From positions 248,001 through 312,000 of the forward strand of contig NZ_JADFTZ010000001.1 in assembly GCF_015223105.1 (NCBI RefSeq): a DNA stretch of 64,000 bases, written 5' to 3'. Below, in pieces: positions 8,740 through 17,153 of the stretch. The translations under genes were made by a program, and so were the position numbers. Within the stretch, counting starts at the first letter, position 1; every line of letters begins with the position of its first letter. This DNA comes from Flavobacterium proteolyticum. GTDB taxonomy: Bacteria; Bacteroidota; Bacteroidia; Flavobacteriales; Flavobacteriaceae. The notes below the pieces were generated by a model that did no database searches, had not been told where the DNA came from, and saw nothing but the letters and a program-made list of their open reading frames with translations.

Positions 8740-10203
8740 TTATTTATTCAATTGTTTTAATAACTCCGTTACTATTTGTAAATCATCGAAATCATGACGA
8801 ACTCCGTTAATTTCTTGATACGTTTCATGACCTTTTCCAGCGATTAAAATAATATCGTTTGGATTTGCTAATTGACAAGCGGTTTTAATGGCTTGTTTTC
8901 TATCTAAAATCGAAACGGTTTTCTTGAAATTTTGAGGCTCTACTCCTTTTTCCATTTCTTCGATAATCGTTTCTGGATTTTCAGTTCTTGGATTATCTGA
9001 CGTAAAAATGGCTTTATCACTCATTGATGAAGCAATGTTTGCCATAATTGGTCTTTTTGTTTTATCTCTATCGCCACCACAACCTACAACTGTGATTAAT
9101 TGTTCGTTTTTAGTGCGAATATCTTCTATAGTTTTTAATACATTTTCCAATGCATCAGGTGTGTGAGCATAATCTACAATTGCAGTAATTTTTGAATCGG
9201 AAACAATAAATTGAAAACGCCCAGAAACACTTTCTAATTCGGAAAGCAAGCGTAACGCTTCAGTCTTTTCGATTCCTAATTCGACTGCTACTCCATAAAT
9301 TGCTAATAAATTATAGGCGTTGAACGAACCAATTAATTTTACCCAAACTTCGTTATCATTGATTTTCAATAACAATCCCGATAATTGATTTTCTAAAATT
9401 TGCGCTTTGTAATCGGCATAGGATTTTAAAGCGTAGGTTAATTTTCTTGCTTTCGTATTTTGAAGCATTACCAATCCGTTTTTGTCATCGATATTGGTAA
9501 TTGCAAAGGCATCTTTTGATAAATTATCAAAGAATGATTTTTTTACATCGCGATATTCAGCAAACGTATTGTGGTAATCTAAATGATCGTGTGATAAATT
9601 GGTGAAAACTCCACCTTCAAAACGCAAGGCTTCCGTTCTTTTTTGATGAACACCGTGCGAAGAAACTTCCATAAAGCAAAATTCGCAACCCTCTTGTACC
9701 ATTAAATCTAAATACTTGTTGATAGTTAAAGAATCTGGCGTTGTATGGGTTGCTTTGAATTCTTGTTCGTCAACCATAATTTTTACGGTTGATAACAATC
9801 CTACTTTATAACCTGCTTTTTTGAATAATTGGTATAATAATGAAGCGATTGTAGTTTTACCATTTGTTCCTGTTACACCAACTAATCTGATATTTTCTGA
9901 AGGATTTTCGTAGTAATTAGCTGCTAAAAAAGCTAACGCTTCGTTAGAATCTTTTACTTTAATATAAGTAACGCCGTTTACAATTACACTTGGGAATTCT
10001 TCACAAATTACCGCAATAGCACCTAGACTTAGTGCTTTTTCAATATAATCATGACCATCAGAAAGTGTTCCTCTGATAGCTACGAAAACATCGTTCAATT
10101 CAATTTTTCTCGAATCGAATTCAATTTTTGAAACGACAACATCGGTAGCGCCATGAACTGCTTCAATGTGTACTTTATATAATATGTCTTTTAATTGCTT
10201 CAC
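8740..10203 (-). CDS. murE: UDP-MurNAc-L-Ala-D-Glu--meso-diaminopimelate ligase MurE
   Basis: Cytoplasmic ligase adding the third stem residue. The ATP loop TGTNGKTT is at 111-118, with EVSSHGVHQ near 178 and LSHDHLDYH near 208. The specificity motif DNPR at 403-406 indicates meso-diaminopimelate rather than lysine as substrate, so the peptidoglycan should be of the DAP type, as is usual for Bacteroidetes. The 487 residues are normal. The start ATG overlaps the ftsI stop by four bases, indicating coupling. Confidence 0.97.
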   Translation of the reverse strand: MKQLKDILYKVHIEAVHGATDVVVSKIEFDSRKIELNDVFVAIRGTLSDGHDYIEKALSLGAIAVICEEFPSVIVNGVTYIKVKDSNEALAFLAANYYENPSENIRLVGVTGTNGKTTIASLLYQLFKKAGYKVGLLSTVKIMVDEQEFKATHTTPDSLTINKYLDLMVQEGCEFCFMEVSSHGVHQKRTEALRFEGGVFTNLSHDHLDYHNTFAEYRDVKKSFFDNLSKDAFAITNIDDKNGLVMLQNTKARKLTYALKSYADYKAQILENQLSGLLLKINDNEVWVKLIGSFNAYNLLAIYGVAVELGIEKTEALRLLSELESVSGRFQFIVSDSKITAIVDYAHTPDALENVLKTIEDIRTKNEQLITVVGCGGDRDKTKRPIMANIASSMSDKAIFTSDNPRTENPETIIEEMEKGVEPQNFKKTVSILDRKQAIKTACQLANPNDIILIAGKGHETYQEINGVRHDFDDLQIVTELLKQLNK

Positions 10204-12182
10204 GATAATTCGATTATGATTGTTTGATTTTTATTAAAAGCTTGTCCAGATGTTAGTGATTGATTCTTCACTCTTCCAACACCTTTCACAATTACTTTTA
10301 ATCCTAAATTCTCTAATAATGCTACTGCATCCATTCCTTCCATTCCTTTTACATTTGGAACAATTCGCTCTTCTTTTTCTACTTTTTTGTAGTACTCAGC
10401 GTAATTTTTTTCTTGAGAAACTACTTTAGCATTGATATTTTTTACATGATTTGTTGATGGAGAATCGGTAAAGATTTTCTGTGCGATTCTTTTAAAAACA
10501 GGTCCAGCAACATCGGCTCCGTAATATCCAGCCGCAACATTTGGTTTGTGAACTACTACAATGCAAGAATATTTTGGTTCGTCTGCTGGAAAATATCCAA
10601 CAAAAGAAGAAGCATAATATAATTTTGATTTGTCTTTATAATTTACTTGAGCAGTTCCCGTTTTCCCCGCCATTGAAAAATCTTTCGAATACAACTTAGA
10701 ACCCGTTCCTTTTTTAACCACGTTTTCCAAAACCGCATGAACTTTATCTAAAGTTTCCTGTGAACAGATTTTCGGATTGATTACTTGTGTATCAAATTTC
10801 TTAATGGTTTTGTTCCACTCTTTGATTTCGCTAACAAAAATTGGTTTTACCATCACTCCGTCATTAGCAACTGCGTTGTATAAAGTCAAAGTTTGCAATG
10901 GTGTAACGGATAATCCGTAACCAAAAGCCATCCAAGGCAATGCTACTCCCGACCAACGATTTGTTCCTGGCTGAGGAATAACTGGAATTCCTTCTCCTTT
11001 TATTGGTAAACCAAGAGGTTTGTTCAATCCATAACTATTGATTCTATCTACGAATTGTTTTGGATTATTTTTATAACTCTCATAAACCGATTGCACTAAA
11101 ACCGTGTTCGATGAAACTTCAAAACCTCTTGCTAGAGAAATTTTTCCGTAACCACCTTTGTGAGAATCTCTTACTCTTCTTCCGTAATATTGAATTTCGC
11201 CACCAAAAGAATTATAAACCGTTCCCGTATCTGCTTTTTTATCATCTAAAACCGCAATCAAATCCATCAACTTGAAAGTCGAACCTGGCTCATGCGACTC
11301 GGTAATCGCGTAATTTTGTGTTTCATAATACGAACCATCATCTGCTCTTCCTAAATTTGAAATCGCTTTGATTTGGCCTGTTTTGGTTTCCATTACTACC
11401 ACACAACCGTGATCGGCGCTGTAATATTCCAATTGTTTTAGTAACGCATGATGTGCAATATCTTGAATATAAACATCAATTGTTGAAATAATATCGTAAC
11501 CATCTTGTGGCTCTTTTTCATTTATATCGTTAATAGGTTTCCACTGATTTTTTGCAATTTTTTGCATCATTCTGTGGCCATTTTTTCCGTTCAAATAATC
11601 GCGAAAAGCGTACTCTAAACCTTTACCATCCTCGTTTGAACGCTCGTAACCAATGGTTCTTTTTGCTACTAATCCGATTGGGTGTTCTCTAACAATTTTT
11701 TGCTCAATGATTAAACCTCCTTTATTCGCTCCTTTATTAAATAATGGAAACGATTTTAAACGCATTTGCTCGGTATAACTCAACTTTTTTGCGATGAATA
11801 AGTAGCGACTTTTATTAGCGCGTGCCTTTTGCAATTTTGCTTGATAATGTCCGGATGATTTTCCAAACATCACAGAAAGTGAATCCGAAAGCGCTTGAAT
11901 ATTTTCTTTGAAAAGTTCCGATGAAGGTGCTACAGCATCAAAATAAATTGAATATTCTGGAATTGATGTAGCTAATAAACTTCCATCTGCTGAATATACA
12001 TTTCCTTTGTTAGCTGGAATAGTGAAATTTTTAACCGTTCTTTCTTGTGCTAACTTTCTGTAATATGGTCCTTCAACCCATTGAATATTGTTGAGTTTTA
12101 TCAATATCAAAACAGCCATCACGAGAAACATGAAAGCTACAAAATACATGCGGTACGATATTTTTTTATCTTCTACTGCCAT
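10200..12182 (-). CDS. ftsI: Penicillin-binding protein FtsI/PBP3 with PASTA domain
   Basis: Septal class B D,D-transpeptidase, the partner of FtsW. An N-terminal membrane helix (about 11-31) is followed by a dimerisation domain and then the transpeptidase. Active-site motifs are STFK at 301-304 (acyl-enzyme serine 301), SSN at 357-359 and KTG at 507-509. A single C-terminal PASTA domain occupies about 608-660. A C-terminal PASTA domain is known in Bacteroidetes FtsI homologues but absent from the E. coli protein. The gene overlaps ftsL by ten bases and murE by four. Confidence 0.96.
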   Translation of the reverse strand: MAVEDKKISYRMYFVAFMFLVMAVLILIKLNNIQWVEGPYYRKLAQERTVKNFTIPANKGNVYSADGSLLATSIPEYSIYFDAVAPSSELFKENIQALSDSLSVMFGKSSGHYQAKLQKARANKSRYLFIAKKLSYTEQMRLKSFPLFNKGANKGGLIIEQKIVREHPIGLVAKRTIGYERSNEDGKGLEYAFRDYLNGKNGHRMMQKIAKNQWKPINDINEKEPQDGYDIISTIDVYIQDIAHHALLKQLEYYSADHGCVVVMETKTGQIKAISNLGRADDGSYYETQNYAITESHEPGSTFKLMDLIAVLDDKKADTGTVYNSFGGEIQYYGRRVRDSHKGGYGKISLARGFEVSSNTVLVQSVYESYKNNPKQFVDRINSYGLNKPLGLPIKGEGIPVIPQPGTNRWSGVALPWMAFGYGLSVTPLQTLTLYNAVANDGVMVKPIFVSEIKEWNKTIKKFDTQVINPKICSQETLDKVHAVLENVVKKGTGSKLYSKDFSMAGKTGTAQVNYKDKSKLYYASSFVGYFPADEPKYSCIVVVHKPNVAAGYYGADVAGPVFKRIAQKIFTDSPSTNHVKNINAKVVSQEKNYAEYYKKVEKEERIVPNVKGMEGMDAVALLENLGLKVIVKGVGRVKNQSLTSGQAFNKNQTIIIELS

Positions 12183-12529
12183 ATTTTCAATTTATCCCAA
12201 AAACTCTTTTTATTTTCTTGACTTTCAACAACTATTTTAACCGGTGGCACTTCAGATGGAAAGATTTCACGAGTTTCCATTTTTTTTGCCACTGTAGATT
12301 CCATTTTTAACTTCATCAATTCCGAACGACGATCTACAAATTCAGAACGCAATTCTTTTACTTGATTGGTTAATTCGGTAATTCGGTAATTTTTTGCATC
12401 GTATTGATGATTGTTTGCAATAGCCATCATTCCTAAGATTACCAAAAAAACGATGAATTTCCAGTTCTTAAGAGCGTCATCACTTATAAGAAATTTTGCT
12501 TTTAGTAAACTGTAGATTCCGTTTTTCAT
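12173..12529 (-). CDS. ftsL: FtsL-like cell division protein
   Basis: Small bitopic protein of 118 residues: a cytoplasmic head, a membrane helix at about 24-40 and a periplasmic leucine-zipper-like coiled coil (about 45-90, ITELTNQVKELRSEF). FtsL proteins diverge strongly in sequence, so the call rests on size, topology and position between rsmH and ftsI. The Bacteroidetes form is often annotated as FtsL-like. The gene starts six bases after rsmH ends. Confidence 0.85.
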   Translation of the reverse strand: MKNGIYSLLKAKFLISDDALKNWKFIVFLVILGMMAIANNHQYDAKNYRITELTNQVKELRSEFVDRRSELMKLKMESTVAKKMETREIFPSEVPPVKIVVESQENKKSFWDKLKIWQ

Positions 12530-12535
12530 GTATTG

Positions 12536-13444
12536 CTATATTTTTTCTGCTACTCTTAGTTTTGCACTTCGTGCTCTGTTGTTTGATGCTATTTCCTCTT
12601 CTGTAGGAACAATTAATTTTTCAATAATTTTGAAAGGAACTTTAAAATTTCCGAAGAAATCTCTTTCGGGTTCTCCTTCAAACATGCCGTTTCGCATGTA
12701 TCGTTTTACCAATCTATCTTCTAGTGAGTGATACGAGATAACACTCAGTCGGCCTCCAGGTTTCAGAATCTCTAAGGACTGTTCTAAAAACTCTTTCAAA
12801 ACATCCATTTCCTGATTCACTTCAATACGAATGGCTTGATATATTTGAGCTAAAATTTTATTGCTTTTATGTCCTGGCAAAAATTTCGCTAACACTTTTT
12901 TCAATTCGTCCGAATTTCGGATTTCTTTATCTTTTCGAGCGGTTACGATTACGTTTGCCATCGCTCTAGCATTTTTTAATTCGCCGTAATCAAACAAAAC
13001 TCTCGCAATATCTTGTTCGTCGTATTCGTTTACTACATGATACGCACTGATGTCGCCTTTTTGATTCATTCTCATATCCAATTCGGCATCAAAACGAGTT
13101 GAAAAACCTCTTTCTGCAACATCAAACTGATGCGAGGATACTCCTAAATCAGCCAAAATCCCATCTACTTGTTTGATTCCGTGGAAACGTAAAAATCTTT
13201 TTATGTAACGAAAGTTTTCATTAATTAAAGTGAATCGTTCGTCATCAATCGCATTTTTCAAAGCATCTAAATCTTGGTCAAAAGCGAATAATTTTCCGTT
13301 TTTACCTAAACGACTCATAATTTCTCTCGAGTGACCGCCACCACCAAAAGTAACATCCACATACACACCATCAGGATGAATATTCAACCCATCAACTGTT
13401 TCTTTTAACAATACTGGATTATGATATTCCATCCTCGTCTTCAT
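12536..13444 (-). CDS. rsmH: 16S rRNA (cytosine(1402)-N(4))-methyltransferase RsmH
   Basis: SAM-dependent enzyme that methylates N4 of C1402 in the 16S rRNA decoding centre (formerly MraW). The motifs are YVDVTFGGGGHS (28-39, SAM site), DLGVSSHQ near 107, and YHSLEDRLVKR near 243, all diagnostic. The 302 residues are normal. Two starts are possible: the ATG at 13444 (26-base overlap with mraZ) or an in-frame ATG at 13432, whose product begins MEYHNPVLL as in many relatives. I give the longer form, but the shorter is as likely. Confidence 0.96.
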   Translation of the reverse strand: MKTRMEYHNPVLLKETVDGLNIHPDGVYVDVTFGGGGHSREIMSRLGKNGKLFAFDQDLDALKNAIDDERFTLINENFRYIKRFLRFHGIKQVDGILADLGVSSHQFDVAERGFSTRFDAELDMRMNQKGDISAYHVVNEYDEQDIARVLFDYGELKNARAMANVIVTARKDKEIRNSDELKKVLAKFLPGHKSNKILAQIYQAIRIEVNQEMDVLKEFLEQSLEILKPGGRLSVISYHSLEDRLVKRYMRNGMFEGEPERDFFGNFKVPFKIIEKLIVPTEEEIASNNRARSAKLRVAEKI

Positions 13445-13889
13445 TAAAATTACCCATTACTTCTTCTGCCAAGTCTGCGAAATCACCTACAGCGTTTTCA
13501 ATCGCATTTTCGTATTTATCTTTATCCCAAATCTCGATGATATTGATAGCTGAATTCAACACAATATCTTTATCAATTTGAGCAAAAACCACTAAATCTT
13601 TCGGAATTAAAAGTCGTCCTGTTGCATCAATCTCAATCATTTTAACTCCTGCTGTAAATCTTCTAATAAAATCATCATTTTTTTTATTGAAACGATTTAG
13701 TTTATTGATTTTCAAAATCATTTTATTCCATTCCGCCATTGGGAATAATTCCAAACAAGGCTGAAAAACCGAACGTTTTAACACGAAACCTTCCTCTAAA
13801 GAACCCAATTGTTTCTTTAGCGACGTAGGCAGCATCAGCCTTCCTTTGGCATCCACTTTACACTCGTATGTTCCGATTAATGTTTTCAA
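13419..13889 (-). CDS. mraZ: Transcriptional regulator MraZ
   Basis: DNA-binding regulator at the head of dcw operons. It contains two SpoVT/AbrB-type repeats, about 5-50 (GTYECKVDAKGRLMLP) and about 80-125 (EIDATGRLLIPKDL), each with the conserved GR(L)xxP motif. The 156 residues are slightly longer than the E. coli protein (152). MraZ proteins form ring oligomers and bind direct repeats in their own promoter. Three such repeats are present just upstream at 13931-13960, so autoregulation of the whole cluster is likely. Confidence 0.96.
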   Translation of the reverse strand: MKTLIGTYECKVDAKGRLMLPTSLKKQLGSLEEGFVLKRSVFQPCLELFPMAEWNKMILKINKLNRFNKKNDDFIRRFTAGVKMIEIDATGRLLIPKDLVVFAQIDKDIVLNSAINIIEIWDKDKYENAIENAVGDFADLAEEVMGNFNEDEDGIS

Positions 13890-13914
13890 CTTTTCTTTTC
13901 GATTAGAATATGGA

Positions 13915-13922
13915 CAAATTTA
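13915..13922 (-). promoter_or_regulatory. -7 promoter box of mraZ/dcw
   Basis: TAAATTTG on the minus strand matches the Bacteroidetes -7 consensus TAnnTTTG and lies 25 bases before the mraZ ATG. The -33 TTG is less clear; a candidate at 13947-13949 falls within the MraZ repeat array. Confidence 0.6.
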
Positions 13923-13930
13923 GAAAAATT

Positions 13931-13960
13931 TTACCACTTTTTACCACAAACTACCACTTT
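13931..13960 (-). promoter_or_regulatory. Probable MraZ operator: three 10-bp direct repeats
   Basis: On the minus strand three consecutive 10-mers read AAAGTGGTAG, TTTGTGGTAA, AAAGTGGTAA. The core TGGTA thus repeats with exact five-base spacers, next to the mraZ -7 box. This spacing matches known MraZ boxes: TGGG-type repeats with five-base spacers in E. coli, and AAAGTG(T/G) repeats in mollicutes. Confidence 0.75.
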
Positions 13961-14182
13961 GTTAATAAGTTTTTGGATTTCAAAACTCGATTTTCCACTT
14001 TTAACAAAACATTATTTGCAAAATCAATATTTCAGAAGAATTTAATCATTAAAATCAACCGATGTCATTTTTTGTGTTTTTATAAAAATTTTAATAAAAT
14101 TGTTGATAACTAACATTTTACAAGTTGTGAAAGCATAAAAATTAGCTTGTCATTTTTTTCTTTACTTTCTTCAATAAAATAG

Positions 14183-14190
14183 TATATTTG
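14183..14190 (+). promoter_or_regulatory. -7 box of the alpha/beta hydrolase gene
   Basis: TATATTTG matches TAnnTTTG, 34 bases before the ATG at 14225. No good -33 TTG is present at 19-23 bases upstream. Confidence 0.5.
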
Positions 14191-14224
14191 TCAATCATTA
14201 GAACTAATACCTTAAGTGGAATTT

Positions 14225-14980
14225 ATGTTAAAAAAAGAAAAAAAATACACCTATTTTGAAGCTGGCGAAGGAACCCCAATAATCATTCTTCATGGTTTGA
14301 TGGGTGGCTTGAGTAATTTTGATGGTGTAGCTAATTTTTTTCCTCCTAAAGGATACAAAGTGGTGATTCCAGAATTACCTATTTACACACAAAATATTTT
14401 AAAAACCAACGTTAAAGCTTTTTCAAAATTTGTAAAAGACTTTGTCATTCATAAAGGATTTGATCAAGTAATTCTTGTTGGAAATTCACTAGGCGGACAT
14501 ATTGGATTGTATTTTACCAAGATGTATCCTGAACTTGTAAAAGCTTTAGTAATTACAGGAAGCTCAGGTTTATATGAAAGTGGAATGGGTGAAAGTTACC
14601 CAAAACGCGGTGATTACGAATACATCAAAAAGAAAGCTGAAGATGTGTTTTACGACCCAGCGATTGCAACTAAAGAAATTGTTGACGAAGTTTTTGCAAC
14701 GGTTAATGATAGAATCAAATTGATTAAAACCTTAACGATTGCTAAGAGCGCTATTCGTCATAACATGGCAAAAGATTTGCCTAAAATGACAACTCCAACC
14801 TGTATTATTTGGGGAAAAAATGATAAGGTAACACCACCAAATGTAGCTGAAGAGTTTGATAAATTATTACCAAATTCAGAGTTATTTTGGATTGACAAAT
14901 GTGGACACGCTGCCATGATGGAGCACCCAGAAGAATTCAATCAAATTTTGTTTGATTGGTTACAAAAGAAGAATTTATAA
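14225..14980 (+). CDS. Alpha/beta-hydrolase fold protein
   Basis: Soluble 251-residue hydrolase. The catalytic triad is visible: nucleophile elbow GNSLGG with Ser88, acid Asp200 in WGKNDKVTPP, and His228 in CGHAAMMEHP. The oxyanion motif HGLMGG is at 23-28. No signal peptide is present, so it is probably cytoplasmic. The substrate cannot be read from the sequence; esterase, lactonase or C-C hydrolase activity are all possible. The gene is conserved beside engB in flavobacteria as far as I recall. An in-frame GTG at 14216 could extend it by three residues; I chose the ATG. A hairpin terminator follows directly. Confidence 0.85.
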   Translation: MLKKEKKYTYFEAGEGTPIIILHGLMGGLSNFDGVANFFPPKGYKVVIPELPIYTQNILKTNVKAFSKFVKDFVIHKGFDQVILVGNSLGGHIGLYFTKMYPELVKALVITGSSGLYESGMGESYPKRGDYEYIKKKAEDVFYDPAIATKEIVDEVFATVNDRIKLIKTLTIAKSAIRHNMAKDLPKMTTPTCIIWGKNDKVTPPNVAEEFDKLLPNSELFWIDKCGHAAMMEHPEEFNQILFDWLQKKNL

Positions 14981-14983
14981 TAG

Positions 14984-15010
14984 TTCCCCTTTTTGGGGAA
15001 TTTTATTTTA
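14984..15010 (+). terminator. Intrinsic terminator after the hydrolase gene
   Basis: TTCCCC and GGGGAA (14984-14989 and 14995-15000) pair around a five-T loop and are followed by TTTTATTTTA. Confidence 0.8.
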
Positions 15011-15111
15011 TAGCTTATGAAATCACCACTAACAAACTGTTTACGTAAGTAAACTCCAATTATTAAAAAGGTGATAACATATGTTACCGCTAAAAAATAA
15101 AATTTAAACAT

Positions 15112-15732
15112 ATGAAAATTAATACCGCCGAATTCGTAATTAGTAACTCAGAAGTAGATAAATGTCCAAAAGACCGCTTACCTGAATACGCTTTTATTGG
15201 TCGTTCCAATGTAGGAAAATCATCTTTGATTAACATGTTGACGAACCATAAAAATTTGGCAAAAACCTCATCAAAACCAGGAAAAACGCAGTTAATCAAT
15301 CACTTTAAAATCAACAATAATTGGTTTTTAGTGGATTTACCAGGTTATGGTTATGCCCGAGTTTCTAAGAAAACCAAAGCCGTTTTCCAACAATTTATTA
15401 TGGATTATTTTGAGCAAAGAGAGCAATTAGTTTGTGCTTTTGTTTTAATTGACATTCGATTAGAAGCTCAAAAAATCGATTTAGAATTCATGGAATATTT
15501 AGGCGAAAGCGAAATTCCGTTTGCCATTATTTTTACCAAATCAGATAAATTGGGAAAAAACAAAGTCAACAATCATGTGGAAGCTTATAAGAAACAATTA
15601 TTAGCAGGAGATTGGGCTGAAATGCCTCCATATTTTGTTACCTCATCATTGGAAGCCATTGGTAGAGAAGGAATTTTAGAATATATCAATCAAATTAACG
15701 AAGACATTTTTAAAGATAATGGATTTGTTTAA
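15112..15732 (+). CDS. engB: Ribosome biogenesis GTPase YsxC/EngB
   Basis: Essential GTPase acting in late 50S ribosomal subunit assembly. The 206 residues contain G1 GRSNVGKSS (30-38), a G2 threonine region around 57-62 (KPGKTQ), G3 DLPGYGYA near 78, G4 TKSDKLG near 145 and a G5 TSSLE near 180. These spacings fit the EngB family rather than Era or Der. It is separated from the hydrolase by a terminator, so it has its own promoter, although no clean TAnnTTTG box was found. It ends at a bidirectional terminator shared with gldC. Confidence 0.96.
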   Translation: MKINTAEFVISNSEVDKCPKDRLPEYAFIGRSNVGKSSLINMLTNHKNLAKTSSKPGKTQLINHFKINNNWFLVDLPGYGYARVSKKTKAVFQQFIMDYFEQREQLVCAFVLIDIRLEAQKIDLEFMEYLGESEIPFAIIFTKSDKLGKNKVNNHVEAYKKQLLAGDWAEMPPYFVTSSLEAIGREGILEYINQINEDIFKDNGFV

Positions 15733-15752
15733 AAAATAAACAAAATAAAAAA

Positions 15753-15778
15753 GTCGCTAGAAATAGCGACTTTTTTTT
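15753..15778. terminator. Bidirectional terminator between engB and gldC
   Basis: GTCGCTA (15753-15759), GAAA loop, TAGCGAC (15764-15770), flanked by A-tract and T-tract, so it can work in both directions. The gldC stop codon (15777-15779) lies in the T-tract. Confidence 0.85.
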
Positions 15779-16103
15779 ATGCTTTTAAATCCATTTTTTC
15801 AGCGAAGTAATCACAGAAATCACGCATGGTATCTGACATTTTCTCATCAGCAGTAGCGCGTTGAAACGTATCTGCCATTGCTACTAGAGTTTGATGGAAA
15901 AATTGTTTCATTTCGTCTACTGGCATATCTTTTGTCCATAAATCTATACGAAGTGTTTCTTTTGCTTTGCTATCCCAAACTGACAATAACATTGCTTTTG
16001 CTTCTTCTTGCTCTACGCCACCATCTTGTGCTGTCCACAATAATTTGTCTGGAACGTTATTTTCGTCTAATCCTACGGTGATTTTTATATCGGATGTTTT
16101 CAT
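15777..16103 (-). CDS. gldC: Gliding motility protein GldC
   Basis: Small acidic protein of 108 residues without signal peptide or membrane segment. It matches GldC, a Bacteroidetes-only protein encoded beside gldB; in Flavobacterium johnsoniae loss of gldC reduces gliding. Its molecular role is not known. Features visible are KITVGLDENNVPDKLLW at the start and a helical C-terminal half. It begins five bases after gldB ends, so the two form an operon. Confidence 0.92.
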   Translation of the reverse strand: MKTSDIKITVGLDENNVPDKLLWTAQDGGVEQEEAKAMLLSVWDSKAKETLRIDLWTKDMPVDEMKQFFHQTLVAMADTFQRATADEKMSDTMRDFCDYFAEKMDLKA

Positions 16104-16108
16104 ATGTT

Positions 16109-17071
16109 TTATTGTTTCTTTGGTTTGTATTTTGAATTATCGAAGATGGTTTTAGCATCCATTGCTAATAATTCTTGTAATGTTACTTCTTCGTGGTTTT
16201 CCATATAGCTTCTTACGATTTGCCAACCTAACCATTGCCCTACTCTTCCTGGGGTTTGGTTATCAATTTCTAAATAGAATTTCGAAAAAGGAGCTGGTTT
16301 TATAAAACGTAATTCGTTCTTTGGATTAGAATCGAACAATAATTTGTTTTCGACTAAATTACTCCACATAAAATATTCGTTTTCTTGACAGAACTTGATT
16401 TGCATATCGGTATAACCAATTTTATCCGCATCTGAGTAAAACGGAATCAATTTATCTTTTACATACAATTCTTTTCCGTAATAAATCATTGCAGATAATA
16501 AAGTTCTATCAGTTGGAGGTGCAATTTTTCCATAACAGAACGTTGAAACTAAATCGGGTAAAATTTGATTTGGTTCTAAACTTTGCTTTTTATATTCAGG
16601 AAAATCCACATAAAAACGGTGTTCCTTTCCTAAATAACAATCTAAAGACACCAAAGCTAATGTATCTACATAAAAAGATTTTGCTTCCGTATCTACTTCA
16701 TTAATTAAGGTAATTACTCTTGGTGTTTTGAATTTTGGAAAATAATACTGCACGTAAGCAAACATTTTTTCCATATCGGATTCAATTGGTCCTAATGTTG
16801 GATATTTCACTTGTACCTCTTTGTACAATTCCTTTAGTAAAGGATTTTTTAACTTGTTTATCCAAACAGAATCTGGATTTCCAGCAGGAAAAAAGAACGG
16901 ATATTGCGCTTTTATTCTACTTAAATCCTCTGGTTTTGATTGATAAAAGATTTGATCGAAACGTTCTACTTTAAATTCAATTGGAATTTTAGCTACGGCT
17001 TCCTCTACCTTACTATCTTCTTTACATGAAAATAAAGTAATAGCAACAAGTACAAATAATAATTGCTTCAT
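16109..17071 (-). CDS. gldB: Gliding motility lipoprotein GldB
   Basis: Lipoprotein required for gliding in Flavobacterium, where type IX secretion and adhesin movement are linked to the gld genes. The 320 residues start with a lipoprotein signal, a hydrophobic stretch ending in the lipobox LFSC (Cys16), followed by charged residues. A characteristic mid-region FCYGKIAPPTDRTLLSAMI and a C-terminal GRVGQWLGWQIVRSYM segment identify the family. It is cotranscribed with gldC. A -7 box (17115-17122) precedes it. Confidence 0.93.
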   Translation of the reverse strand: MKQLLFVLVAITLFSCKEDSKVEEAVAKIPIEFKVERFDQIFYQSKPEDLSRIKAQYPFFFPAGNPDSVWINKLKNPLLKELYKEVQVKYPTLGPIESDMEKMFAYVQYYFPKFKTPRVITLINEVDTEAKSFYVDTLALVSLDCYLGKEHRFYVDFPEYKKQSLEPNQILPDLVSTFCYGKIAPPTDRTLLSAMIYYGKELYVKDKLIPFYSDADKIGYTDMQIKFCQENEYFMWSNLVENKLLFDSNPKNELRFIKPAPFSKFYLEIDNQTPGRVGQWLGWQIVRSYMENHEEVTLQELLAMDAKTIFDNSKYKPKKQ

Positions 17072-17101
17072 ATAGCGTATTTTTTATATTTTTATCAAAT
17101 C

Positions 17102-17122
17102 TAATTTTGGTTTGCAAATATA
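17102..17122. promoter_or_regulatory. Back-to-back -7 boxes for gldB (minus) and nadE (plus)
   Basis: TAATTTTG at 17102-17109 on the plus strand points at nadE. TATATTTG at 17115-17122 on the minus strand points at gldB. They lie six bases apart in the 82-base divergent gap, so polymerase at one would exclude the other. Convincing -33 elements are not seen. Confidence 0.5.
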
Positions 17123-17153
17123 CAGTTATCGACTAATAAATTTTCATAAAAAA

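Larger units (their letters stand above)
13890..14224. other. 335-base intergenic region between mraZ and the hydrolase gene
   Basis: Divergent intergenic space, very AT-rich. It holds the mraZ promoter and operator repeats (13915-13960). A further CCACTTT copy lies at 13995-14001, and a -7 box for the rightward hydrolase gene at 14183-14190. No small gene with convincing start and composition is seen. Confidence 0.6.

Noticed and set aside
14101..14109. DnaA-box-like TTATCAACA near mraZ
   Set aside because: A single one-mismatch copy, no cluster and no dnaA or dnaN nearby; not an origin.
17112..17153. N-terminal extension of nadE from a TTG
   Set aside because: The 14 extra residues lie in the divergent promoter region and are not typical of NadE.
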